Below, one piece after another: positions 10,080-21,569 of a DNA stretch of 64,000 nt. Every line of letters begins with the position of its first letter. The first letter of the stretch is position 1. A program made the translations under genes and the position numbers. The notes beneath the pieces are model-generated. The model saw only the letters and a program-made list of their open reading frames with translations, made no database searches and was not told the DNA's origin. This DNA is from Semisulcospira habei (lineage: Eukaryota; Mollusca; Gastropoda; Semisulcospiridae): the NCBI GenBank assembly GCA_036245525.1, contig BTPG01000002.1, forward strand, positions 160,914,093 through 160,978,092. The letters are read 5' to 3'.

Positions 10080-11664
10080 CTGGAAAAGGAAAGAAAAAAA
10101 GAAAGCTGCATTAGTACAAAAGCAGCCCAATTTTGGTTTAAGGGGCCTTGCACAAGAATATAAAGAGTAATCCCGTGTATGACCGATTTACATATGTGTG
10201 ACATTGGTGACGAGGGCTGGCTTTCGCAGCAGCAAAATCTATGTTTTCTGAAAATGTAAGCAGTTTTCACACATCTGTCAACACCGCGTGACCCTTTGAG
10301 AGAGGTCACTCAAATTGGTATGTTTACAAAGGTCTTGCCACAAAGTATCCTTGGGCCAAGCTTGAAGAATGTGGCTTGAAAAGTCTCCGAGAAAACGCCA
10401 CTGTTAACGTTTACCATGGACGCGGACGGACGGACAGACGACCAGTGGCCCAGAACATAAACTCACTTTTGCTTCGCATGCGAGCCAATAAAATGAAGAT
10501 GATCATAGAATCACTTAGCAGTTTGTAACTGGGGGCATTCCGCTGCCGTCTATGCACCCTCCTACCAGACGCACCCTCTGCGACAGACGACGCTGGGCCA
10601 TCATGCTGCAGCTGACTAATTTTGCCATGGGCCTTGGTCATGTGCCAGGAACGGGCGTGCTTGTCCACTTCCATAGATCCCGATGGGTTTGGACATCCTG
10701 CTGCCATCCGGCGCTAAGTGTGTGCAGAAAGTGCTGAGTGTGACCAAAACGGTGTTGCTGCAAACATGTCAAATACAACCATGTAAACCATTGACATTTT
10801 GAATCAGATATATATACATAATTACAGCAGTACCCCTTGCCCCCTATGAGCAATAACTGGTAATACAGTAAAATGCGACACTTCAGTTGCAAAATCAAAA
10901 AAAAATCTATTCGTGGAAGTCTGTTCTTCGAATCGCGAGGTAGTTTTGCGTACGAGGATTCAAATACACAATGAAATCTGGTGCCATCTTGTTTACTACA
11001 GTGCATGCATACATGTCAAGTTACTTTTCGATCACAATCACACATGTCAGAAAAAAAAAGCAACCCAATCGCGTGACAGATTGACCTTGTAATGTGTTAT
11101 TGAACGAATTCCTTTCGTTGAAGAAGAAAGCTTTTGTTAAATTCGTGGGGTTCTATTATCTGTTACTACAAGACTGACTGAGCAGCACTGAGACGTGGGT
11201 CGTAGCAGATGGCGTCTCAGTTTTCTCGGCCAAACGGGTCCATATAGGCTACTGTGCAATTGTATCTGATTGGGAGCATCTCAGTTAAATAACTGCGCTG
11301 AAGAAGTACACTTGGGCGTGCTTTTAACTAAGAAATATTGCATAAAAACAATCTTACCTGATGGAACGACAGTTGGCGGGACGAGAGACAATAGAAGGGG
11401 AAACAACTCAGTTCACTCTGCGCAGCCAAACGACGCTCGCTTCCGTGGTAACACACTGGCCCAGTGCGTTTAAAACACACAACATTAGGTAAACCTGCAG
11501 AAATGGGACATCCAATTTTTATATTTTTTCTCACTTTTGAATGAAAGATAATGCAGAAACAACCCTCAGAAAAAATGGGTGCCTGACTTGGTCACCCAGA
11601 ATTTTACACACACCCATTTTCCAGAAGGATGGGAAAGAAAGTCACCCATATTAGTGGTTTTGTG

Positions 11665-11667
<3 letters not shown>
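10080..11667. other. Flank of duplicated recombinase repeat, copy 2
   Basis: Non-coding sequence matching 968-3837 minus the later insertions there. The empty TTAA at 10404-10407 is the pre-insertion site of MITE A1. I find no upstream exon I can support. Confidence 0.55.

Positions 11668-11741
<74 letters not shown>
11668..11741. repeat. (CA)n microsatellite ending copy 2 of the duplication
   Basis: About 36 CA units; similarity to copy 1 ends here. Confidence 0.95.
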
Positions 11742-11746
<5 letters not shown>

Positions 11747-12279
11747 TACACCCGTTTGCCTTAGTAACTATTGTGGTCTAAACGTAAAGGCAATAAACAC
11801 GATTTCACAGTGACACAAATCACATAGAACATAATTATCGTAATATAAAAACACGTCACGTGCATCATAGACACAGCTGTACAGTTAGCCCGATTTCCTA
11901 CTCTTTAGTTTGGCCAGCCACCTGCTGCTGTGGTGTGCGGCAGCCACTCCCCACTGCGAGCAGGCTATCTAGGTCACTGTCTGGCATCAACTATACCTTC
12001 TATAATCTCTGTTACGGACTACTGATGTGTGGTGTTTTATGCATGTGTTTAATGTTCTCTATCTCCTCTCCATCAGTTTTCTACATTCTCTGCGGTATGT
12101 TTGACAGCAGATACACACATTTGTAGGGTAATGGCAGAGTCTGACCAGGCGCGCGCTAATGATTAATTTCCTCCACGCCCGGCTAATGCCCCCGATGGCT
12201 TATCTTGCACTCAGTGGCACCCGTCCGCGCCTAACTAAAAGTGTGTTCTGCACAGCCGTGTAAATGAAGTATTATGCTG
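11742..12279. other. No gene seen
   Basis: No supportable ORF, RNA gene or repeat. Confidence 0.4.
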
Positions 12280-12885
12280 ATAGCTGGACAGTTGGATGGG
12301 ACAGGGCGTTTGTTTGCATCATTAAAAGTCTGGACAGCGGTTGGGTAAAAAAAAAAAGTTTTTAAAACGACTCGTGCGTGTTTCGATCGCTCTATAACGG
12401 CACCCTGATGGCAGCATCTCAAACAGCTCATGGGCTGGGTGGGAATAATCTCGGATGATGGATCTAGCCTTTTATAGCATTCTTTCGTGGAAGAGGGACT
12501 CCAAAGAGGGCAAATCGATACCTATGATTTTCGATGCAGTTTTTACTACTCTCTCGTTTAATTTGGATTGTTCTTTCTGTGTGGTGCTGCCAAACCAAAC
12601 GGTCAGGGAGAAGGTCAAAATAACTGCCCGGTAGAAGTTGTCAAAATTTGTCTGCTGACGCCAAACGTTTTAAGACGTCTGAGAAAAATACAGTCGTTGC
12701 TGTGATTTTTTCACTAAAGAATCAACGTTTTTCTCCCATTTAAGATCGTTTGAGATGTGGGTGCCGAGAAACTTAAAACAATCAACACTGAATTTCAACA
12801 TGGCTACCATGAATAGTGAGGGGAACAATGTCACTTTGATTTTCGAGAAATCCATGACCATTTCTTTGGTTTTAGGCACATTCAG
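12280..12885 (-). pseudogene. Rex1/L2-like LINE relic (C-terminal end of reverse transcriptase ORF)
   Basis: Minus-strand translation, with shifts and a stop, gives FKFLGTHISNDLKWEKN, then a KKSQQRLYF segment, an LTVWFGSTT segment, HPAHELFEMLPSG and RFKNFFFYPTAV. This order is characteristic of the region after the RT domain in Rex1/Babar and L2-type non-LTR elements (thumb and C-terminal conserved block ending with Arg-rich and F..P motifs). Only the last ~200 codons survive; catalytic RT motifs and endonuclease are absent. It abuts a (CT)n tract on its 5' side. Confidence 0.7.
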
Positions 12886-12921
12886 GTTAAGGTTATTGTC
12901 AGAACACCAGCCAATAAGTAT

Positions 12922-12923
<2 letters not shown>

Positions 12924-13001
<78 letters not shown>
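12924..13001. repeat. (CT)n microsatellite
   Basis: About 38 CT units with one TT interruption. Confidence 0.95.
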
Positions 13002-13002
<1 letters not shown>

Positions 13003-13007
13003 ATTTA

Positions 13008-13207
13008 TTAACCCATTTAGCCCCTACGCACTACAGCAGGAGATGGATCGACCATGGTAGAGCCAGATTAACTTGACTTGGCTCCTGATGGCGCCAAGCT
13101 AATCTGGCCGTCTACCCTTGAATTATTATGGTCGATCCATCTCCTACAACTGGTACGTAGACGTTTGATGGCACCGCCAACATTTGGGAACTGCGGTCGT
13201 GGGTTAA
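13008..13207. mobile_element. TTAA MITE family B, copy B1
   Basis: TTAA at 13008-13011 and 13204-13207. Left end CCCATTTAGCCCC; the right end contains TTTGGGAACTGCGG. Imperfect central hairpin with GGCGCCAAGCTAATCTGG, flanked by ATGGATCGACCATG and its complement. Confidence 0.8.
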
Positions 13208-14105
13208 GTTTGTACTGGTACTGCGATTGAGTTCCCCTCAAATGACTGACATTCTTGATTTAGAGCCGCTCCGCAATAAAATATTCAGCATCTCGGTCTC
13301 GTGCTCGCCTTGCAACAATCCTGTATAAGTACAGCGGCGGAGTTTGATGTCTGGGGTTGCCTAACGCGCTGTGACGAGCCTGTTGTCGCGGCATCACGTG
13401 ACCGGGCAGGCACGCGGCATGACACCGTAGTAGGCGGGACAGGTCGGCGGAAAACGTGCTGGTCAACACTTACACCCACAGGTAACAAACACTTCATTCT
13501 AACTCGAGTCGCTACTATATGGTCATTTTGTTCTTGATAAAACTAGAACAGGTTTTCAGTCGACAGTCGCGCCTTCCATGATTTCATTCAATCGATTTTG
13601 TATAACTGTGTAGCCAGCCGGTGTTCGTGTACCTCACTCAGAGCAATCGCGACGCAGTTAAAATCGAGAGAACTTTCACAAGTATGCCCAGCGCGGCGGC
13701 CGTTGAGCGTGTGCATAGCACTAGACCGAAACCTGAACGCGCGGGTCGCTGTTATTATCACTGTCAAGTTCTGAATCAAATCCTGCCCCGGCGTTACTGA
13801 CTTGTATTGATTGATCAAAGTCAGCGTGTCGTTCAACAAATAAACTGTAATGACCCTATACTTGATTGAAGGTTTTCGAGCACACATGTGACGATCAGCA
13901 TGAACGTGAACACACCCACTTAGCGCGAAACGGAGTCCGATTACACCAAGCAACGGGAATGGCGGCTAGTCTCGTGGGGCCCTGCCAATGCAGGGACACC
14001 CTGAGAGTCTATGCCTGCTGCAGATAGAGGGGCTGTAACATGTAAATGTTTTGTTACGGTACACGCGTTGGGTGTCAACACGCGGAATATCTGGGGACAT
14101 ATAAC
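13208..14105. other. No gene recognised; GC-richer intergenic stretch
   Basis: Several open frames of 60-120 codons overlap on both strands around 13260-13950 but show no recognisable motif and shadow each other. CpG density looks higher here than nearby, so a promoter or 5' exon cannot be excluded. Confidence 0.3.
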
Positions 14106-14111
14106 TTAACA

Positions 14112-14144
<33 letters not shown>
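14106..14144. repeat. (CA)n microsatellite
   Basis: Short CA tract with one TA interruption. Confidence 0.9.
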
Positions 14145-14145
<1 letters not shown>

Positions 14146-14599
14146 TCGTCGCGCCGTCAGAAGAGCATGCGCATATACGGACAGTAGAATAAATGTAAAT
14201 AGGTAAAGTCAACCTCACTTTACACAAATTATAGCAAGACTGAAATTGTACCGTTAAATTCACCATGTTTCTCAAGTCTAGAAGGCAAAGTAAAACTTAC
14301 ATCACGTAAATTATAAAACATGTTATGTAAATACTAAAATTACGTCATGACAAATGACGTTTTTCAAAAGAATGACGCGTATGCACTGAGTTCCTTAACC
14401 TCATTGGCAAATCTGCAAATATTCAGAATCAGGTCAAAGACAACAGGTAGTTACCTTTGACAGCGAGGACAGCTCGCATATTAAAAGGGTTTCATGTAGA
14501 AGAGACTTTGTGGGTTATGGTTCATCCCATCTTGTTTTTCAACCATGTGTAAGAGGTCTACATTCTCGTGACGTCCCAACATTGGCATGCGCCTCATGA
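14145..14599. other. No gene seen
   Basis: AT-rich, no supportable feature. Confidence 0.4.
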
Positions 14600-15045
14600 A
14601 CATCTGTTCTGGGAGGGGTCGGCATCAGGGGTTGCATGAGTGTGAGCTTAGTCCTGAGCGGAGCACCTTGCTTTGTGGCATGCAACTGGCATTATATCGG
14701 AGCACCTTGTTTAGTAGCTGGCGCAGGACTAAGCTCACACTCATGCAGCTTGCATCAGGCCTGTGTAAATCGTCAGGTTGCGGTAGTTATTTAGGGTGTA
14801 GTTTCTGCGTACGCGTACCGACTGTCTCAGACAAACCTGTAAAGATCGCGCTGTCAACAACACGTGAACGCTGTAAGCAGAGCGTTGTCAAGACAGCCAC
14901 CAGGTATTTACAGCGCTGGATTTAGACCGTGCCTCAATTGCATTTGCAAGCCGATCCTACGCAACAACTGTGCATGGCGCTCCGCTATGCGGAGCACCTT
15001 GCTTTGTAGCTAGCACTGAATTTAAGCTCGCTCATGCAACTGACC
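14600..15045. repeat. Palindromic repeat family K (GTGAGCTTAGTC hairpins)
   Basis: Arms TGCATGAGTGTGAGCTTAG near 14632 and CTAAGCTCACACTCATGCA near 14733 enclose two GGAGCACCTTG words. A further partial copy lies at 14990-15045. Related sequences occur at 25484-25533, 44430-44585 and 51040-51135. Confidence 0.6.
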
Positions 15046-15304
15046 ACAAGGCCTATTTCTCATGCAGTCACAACAGATGATGGTGATGAATTATTAGGCA
15101 GCGTGGTGCCTGTCTTACAAGCTGTCCTGTGTACATAACGAGACCTGAAATGAAAACAAACACATTTACAAAGAAATAGAAAATTAACATAAACAATAGG
15201 TGGATGAATTATATACAAGACAGTAGCTCAGATCACCATACAAGACATCCGCAGAAATAGACTCACAATGACGTGTAATGACAGGAGCCACGCGCGGATC
15301 AGTT

Positions 15305-15575
15305 ACCTCAGGGGGGGGGGGGGGCGGGGGGGGGGGGGGGGCGAGCGGAGCATTCCAACCGCTAGTTTGGGACCTTCAGCCTGACGCGAAAGGCCGACAA
15401 AGGCCAAACAGCTTGCTTCCCCAGTGGCCTAAAAATCGCAAAAGGGTGGGGGGGGGGGGGGGGGATTTCAATCGCTAGTTTTGGACCTTCACCCTGCTGA
15501 TGCGAAAGGCCGACAAAGGCCAAACCTTGCTTCCCTAGTGGCCGAAAAATCACGGGGAGGGGTGGGGGGAGGATT
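15305..15575. repeat. G-run-separated direct duplication (about 115 bp, two copies)
   Basis: Two copies of a segment with GGCCGACAAAGGCCAAAC and GTGGCC(T/G)AAAAATC, each ending in a G-run (also a run at 15312-15341). The GGCCGAAAAATC plus G-run motif also occurs inside the nested element at about 1456, so the two may be relatives. Confidence 0.65.
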
Positions 15576-16049
15576 TTCATATAGCATTTTTAAAAGTGTT
15601 CTTTTTATTTGTTTCTTTGTTTGGGTTTTTTGTTGTTGTTTGTTTGGTTTTTTGTTGTTGTTATTGTTTGGGTTTTTTGTTGTTGTTTTTGAGTGAGTCT
15701 GGAACCACCCGCCACCGCACAACCGCCCCTGCTAATCGATGGTCATGAGTAGTCACGAAGCGGAGTTCCGGCAAATAGCAACTGTGGTGTGTTTACATGC
15801 TGCATGTTTAATGGTATCATATTTCTGTTTTGCCGGCTTCGTGATGTGAAAAAGAAATGGGGTCGAGCTGCCATAGTTCCTTTAGATTTAGATCGAAGCG
15901 TCTCTCGAGTTCAATGTGTTTCCTGTTTGACTGACAAACTGCTCTTCTCCATAACATCAGTCCATCCGTAACAAACATCCTAACATCTGATCTATGCGCC
16001 TTTCTGTTGTCAGTTGTTGATGTTCTTCTTGTGGTGGTGTTGGTTGTAG
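15576..16049. other. No gene seen; T/G-rich
   Basis: TTTGTTGTTGTT-type low complexity at 15600-15690, otherwise nothing supportable. Confidence 0.5.
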
Positions 16050-16187
16050 CGTCACCTAACGACTATGTACCAGCTGCAGGAATTGGATCGACCATGATAA
16101 TTCAACGGTAGTGCCAGATTAGCTTGGCGCCTGAATTATGGTCGATCCGGCCATCGCCTGCTGTAGTGCGTCGGCCAAGAGGGTTAA
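16050..16187. mobile_element. TTAA MITE family B, copy B2 (one hairpin arm deleted)
   Basis: GTCACCTAACGACTATGTAC start, one core arm ending GCTTGGCGCC, then GAATTATGGTCGATCC; right TTAA at 16184-16187. The left TTAA and the second arm are lost. Confidence 0.6.
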
Positions 16188-17395
<1,208 letters not shown>

Positions 17396-17603
17396 AACCG
17401 CAAGTTCGCAATTTTTACATTTTGGAGGTGTCACCTAACGATTGCGTACCAGTTGCAGGAGATGGATCGAGCGTGATAATTCAGTGTTAGTGCCAGATTA
17501 GCTTGGTGCCTAATGACGCCAAGCTAATCTGCCACTACCCTTAAATTATCACGGTCGATCCAACTCATGCTGTACCGGCTGCGTCGGGGCTAAATGGGTT
17601 TAA
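17396..17603. mobile_element. TTAA MITE family B, copy B3
   Basis: Central hairpin about 17463-17565 with GCCAGATTAGCTTGGTGCC and complement; right end GGGGCTAAATGGG then TTAA (17600-17603). The left TTAA has decayed. Confidence 0.7.
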
Positions 17604-17999
17604 AGTAACCATAAAGCGACAACACAAGGATTTGGAAACTGAGCCTTTTAGACGTCTCAAGGTAAGTTTTATCATTCCCTGCCTGGTTGAGAAACGTGAT
17701 TTTCAAAGAAGTAAATAGTGTCGATTCACTTAAAGGAGCAGTCCTGGCCTTTTTTGTATGCTTCAGTTCGCAAAAAGCTTTTACTGGGATTCAGTATACA
17801 CACCCACTTAGACAATGACCACCCTATTGTCCCACCTAATGCTTTCTTTCGTCCGTTCAAAGCGAAAAGATGCCACCGGAATCTTGTGACTATACCTAGT
17901 CAAAAGATTGCTGCCGATAGACGATGGTAGCTGACGTCATAACTATTCTATACGACCTTAGGTCATCTGCATAATTATAACCAATCAGAGACAAGATGG

Positions 18000-18187
18000 C
18001 GGATGAACCAGCGAAGAAAAAAAGAAAGTATCAGTCGTCTCGCGCCGGCCGACAATACAGACTCGGAATTCAAAAAAAGAACTTTTAGAGAAAGAGAGAC
18101 AAGATACCCCTAAGTAGAATTGACATCGGACAAGGGAATATAGAGCTTGGCTTGACCGCCCATCCGGAATTTGTCGCTTTGTTGCCG
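18000..18187 (+). pseudogene. Decayed first exon of a multi-copy invertebrate gene
   Basis: ATG in an AAGATGGCGG context. A 62-codon frame starts MADEPAKKKRKYQSSRAGR and is interrupted by one TAG at 18090. It continues RKRDKIPLSRIDIGQ then ELGLTAHPEFVALL, and meets a donor-like CA/GTAAGT at 18187. A basic SSRAGR-type start, an RIDIGQ-like segment and an ELGL..H.EFV segment is a layout I associate with the N-terminus of a repeated mollusc gene family of unknown function. That assignment is recall, not proof; no further exon was found. Confidence 0.35.
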
Positions 18188-19504
18188 CTATGTCATCAGT
18201 AAGTATCCGGCTACGGTCTATAGTTCCGCGAGCGCTAGTGATTTTCAGAATTCATGATCTTCAGTAGAATTTATCTCTTACTGATTTTGCAAGATGTTAA
18301 ACCTGTTTTATCATAAAATTACGAGCTAGTTCATCAGATTTTATGCTGGTCGTGACACGTTTTTGTCTGTGCGGGCCGCTCTCATTCACTCGATTCACAG
18401 AGGTAGTGTTTCTGATGCGATGGTGCATTTGTCGTTTCCAGATATGCTTTCAGTTACGTAGACTTCGATGTGTGAGATGTGAAATTGCATTGCAGAAAGT
18501 GGCTATAAATACCACTGTTCTGTTTCGTGAAGCTGGCTCAGTTGCTTGGCGCGGAGACCGAGTCGAACAAGCCACGCCCCCAGCACGATCGTTACTCAGG
18601 GTAGCAGGTCCCGCATTGATTTTGACAGCATAGCGAGTATGGAAGGTTTATTTTACATTCTCGTGGAAAATTATGTCAAAGGGATGCCGGAGAACATCAG
18701 TACATGTTTACACTGACACGTGTGTACCCACACCGATGACCTCGTCTGCGGTATTGACCGGGTTCTGCCTTGTGACGTAGGCTAGTAAATATGCACAAAT
18801 TCAAAACGAGGCCGATACAGACGTTAATTTGCGCTCTCGGGTACAAAAACAACACACCCACCAAACGATGAATTTCGACATTTGGCATTGTATTTATATC
18901 ATAAAGCTCTAAGTTAATACACAAAGGACCCAGTATCTGTTGCAGACAGTTTTCTGACTGTGTTGACTCGCTTGATCCTGGGGAGAATAACTTTAAATGA
19001 TCCGTGGGTTTCTTTCAGCACAGACGCCAGTAGAGAAACAACGGTGTCCGCTTCAGTCCATACCGGCGTCAGTTTTGGCGAATGACTAATATGTCGGTCG
19101 CCAAAACGACAGTATGGGTTAGAAATATGGCTTGCTGTTCTCTATCTGTCGGTCATTATTTGCAGGCTGCAGTCAGCGGCATGAATAGCACTATCCAGTA
19201 AATATCACTCTGTGTGTTTCCCATGTAGGTATGCGAGGGTTTCACTGATATAGTTAATCGTTGAATGTTACTGACAATACATGATGTGTGTAATCTGACC
19301 TCCCAGGCCATGTCTGGCTGGTTTTCTAAGAAGCCGGATGTTTTTGGTCTTAAATATAAGTGACGGATCACAACCCGGGTGTATTACGCTTGCCGGATTA
19401 GTGAGGGGTGACTCGGCGAGATTTTAAACACAGTCGCATCACGGTACAATTGCACCTAGGCATCTATGTATAAATACACCGTCAGTGTACAAGTCTTTCC
19501 ATGA
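18188..19504. other. No gene recognised
   Basis: Overlapping short frames only (for example 18343-18633 plus, 19156-19371 minus) with no recognised motif. Confidence 0.35.
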
Positions 19505-19815
19505 GTCCCAAATAGCTCAGGCGGTTAAGCGTCGGAGCAGGAGAGCGAAGGGAATCGCCGGGTCGTGGGTTGAAATCCCCGTCCCGGCTCCGATAGCTGG
19601 ACTCGCAATCCAGGCGGGGGGAAAAGACGGCCTTGTTCAATAGCATGTCCGTTGAAAGGTCCTGGTAAATCAAGTGGTACAGTTGAAGTGCGCCTGAGTT
19701 GATCAGTCTTCAGGTCGTACTCCATACGCAATAGATTTCCCTGTTCCCATAACCCGCCCGTCAGGGCCGTCCATTATCACTTTGGTGCCGTGGACGTTAA
19801 ACCCCGAACTAATCA
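19505..19815 (+). mobile_element. tRNA-derived SINE, full length
   Basis: tRNA-like head with box A TAGCTCAGGCGG (19513-19524) and box B-like GGGTTGAAATCC (19567-19578). A body (GTCCGTTGAAAGGTCCTGGT) follows, then a 3' tail with CCGTGGACGTTAAACCCC. The second copy at 53790-54030 lacks the head. RNA polymerase III transcription is inferred from the boxes. Confidence 0.75.
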
Positions 19816-19865
19816 TCACTAGTGTCTTTTCGCATGCGTCGTGTCTCGAAGATAACACCGGTGTT

Positions 19866-19894
19866 TGTTGTTTGTTTGTTTGTTTGTTTGTTTG
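19866..19894. repeat. (GTTT)n microsatellite
   Basis: Seven tandem GTTT units. Confidence 0.85.
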
Positions 19895-19966
19895 AAGGGG
19901 AAAATCTTCCGAAATTCATTGATATCGACCAACCGGTCTTTGAAGCATAATGTAGTCACCACCATT

Positions 19967-20174
19967 TTAACCCGTTCGGCGCCAGCTGACGCAGTGATTC
20001 TGCAATCTTAATTAATTCAAACCCGAAACACCGTAACGTCCCAGGAACATGGATTCAAAGTAGTGTCTGCAAGAGACATAGATCTTCATGGGCCCCTGCA
20101 ACTGCGGGGGCTCATGAGGATCTACACCTTGCAGTTGGGTGGTGGTCAGTTTTTCTCGGCACCGAACGGGTTAA
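19967..20174. mobile_element. TTAA palindromic element family F, copy F1
   Basis: TTAA at 19967-19970 and 20171-20174. Ends CCCGTTCGGCGCC and GGCACCGAACGGG. Inner hairpin CATGGGCCCCTGCA / TGCGGGGGCTCATG with TAGATCTTCATG / CATGAGGATCTA arms. Relatives at 24570-24727, 30073-30421, 43463-43582, 46065-46140, 58795-58870 and 60330-60440. Confidence 0.75.
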
Positions 20175-20280
20175 ATGTTAGTGCCTAGACCCAACTTTTA
20201 CGCCTGCCAAGACGATGAACGCAACACGCTACTGAACGTCTGGCCCTGTACCTTGGATTGAATGGAGGGAAAAGAGGACA

Positions 20281-21345
20281 GATGACATGCAGGATGGACG
20301 ACAGACAGACGGGTAGAGGGAGGGATACGGGAGCGGACACACCGACGGGTAGAAGGAAGGATACGGGGGTTGACATAGACAGGTAGAGGGAGGGATACCG
20401 GGGGCGGACACAGACGGGTAGATGGAGAGATAAAGGTGCATGCACCGACAGACGGGTAGATGGATCGATAAGGGCGCGGGCACAAACAAACGGGTAGATG
20501 GAGGGATAGGAGTGCGAGCACAGAGAGACGAGTAAAGGGTGGGATAATAAGATGGTGCGAGCACAGAGAGACGGGTAGAGGGAGGGACGATATAATGGTG
20601 TGGGCACATACTGGTAGATGAATAGGTAAGTGTGCAGGCTCAGACAGACGGGTAGGTGGAGGGATAAGGTGCAGGCACAGACAGACGGGTAGACGGATTG
20701 ATAAGGGTGCGGACACAGATAGATGGATTGATAAGGGTGCGGGCATAGACAGATGGGTAAATGGAGGGATAAGGTTGCGGGCACAGACAGACGGGTAGAT
20801 TGAGGGATAATGGTGCGGGCACAGATAGACGGGTAGAGGGATTGATAAGGGTGCGGGCACAGACATACGGGTAAATGGATTGATAATGGTACGGACACAG
20901 ACAATCGGGTAGAGGGAGGGATGAGGGTGCGGGCACAGACGGGTAGAGGGAGGGATAAGGATACGGGCACAGACAGACGGGTAGATGGATTGACAAGGCT
21001 GCGGGCACAGACAGACGGGTTGATGGAGGGATAAGGGTGCGGACACAGAGAGACGGGTAGATGGAGGGATAAAGGGACGGACACACAGACGGACGAGTGG
21101 AGGGAGAGATAAGAGGGCCGACAAACTGGTGGGCACAGACAGACGGGTAGAGGGAAGGATGAGGGGGCCGACACACGGTTAGACACGGACGGGTGGAGAA
21201 TGGAGGGATAAGGGGGTGACAAACGGTCGGACAAAGACAGACGGGTGGAGGGAGGGATAAGGGGGCGACAAACGGGCGGACACAGACGGGTAGAGAGAGA
21301 GGATAAGAGGGCCGACAGAGTTACGCGGGTAGAGGGAGGGAGGGT
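20281..21345. repeat. 38-bp minisatellite (about 28 units)
   Basis: Tandem units built on GACAGACGGGTAGATGGAGG followed by GATAAGGGTGCGGGCACA. The period is not a multiple of three and the unit lacks stops on the minus strand, so all three minus frames stay open and create overlapping 126-443-residue frames, which I do not call genes. The array ends about 225 bp upstream of the MARVEL gene start codon. Confidence 0.9.
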
Positions 21346-21569
21346 AATGGGTGCCAACTCGTGCATGACGTTCTGGTGGATGAACCCTGTGAGTGCTGGT
21401 ACGTGTACTAGTACTGTACACTCTATGGCTGATCTGTAATGTCCAAACTCTAGTACTGACCAGCCATATACATGCATACAACACTCGTCGGCCGCCATCA
21501 GCTTTTCTACTTTCATTTGTTAGCGAAATCAATGGTCTGTAGTGACGTATTTTGTTCCAGGTAAATAGG
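21346..21569 (+). promoter_or_regulatory. Upstream region of MARVEL-like gene; putative 5' UTR acceptor at 21560
   Basis: TTTTGTTCCAG at 21550-21560 is a good splice-acceptor match 9 bp before the start codon, suggesting an upstream non-coding exon. I cannot place a promoter. Confidence 0.35.

Noticed and set aside
19505..19590. Functional tRNA gene
   Set aside because: Boxes A and B are present but the arms do not pair into a cloverleaf and the sequence continues into a SINE body with a second copy elsewhere.
20185..21516. Minus-strand frames of 443, 312, 178 and 126 residues
   Set aside because: All are Pro/Ser/Leu-rich translations of the same 38-bp minisatellite in different phases; overlapping, without conserved domains or splice logic.
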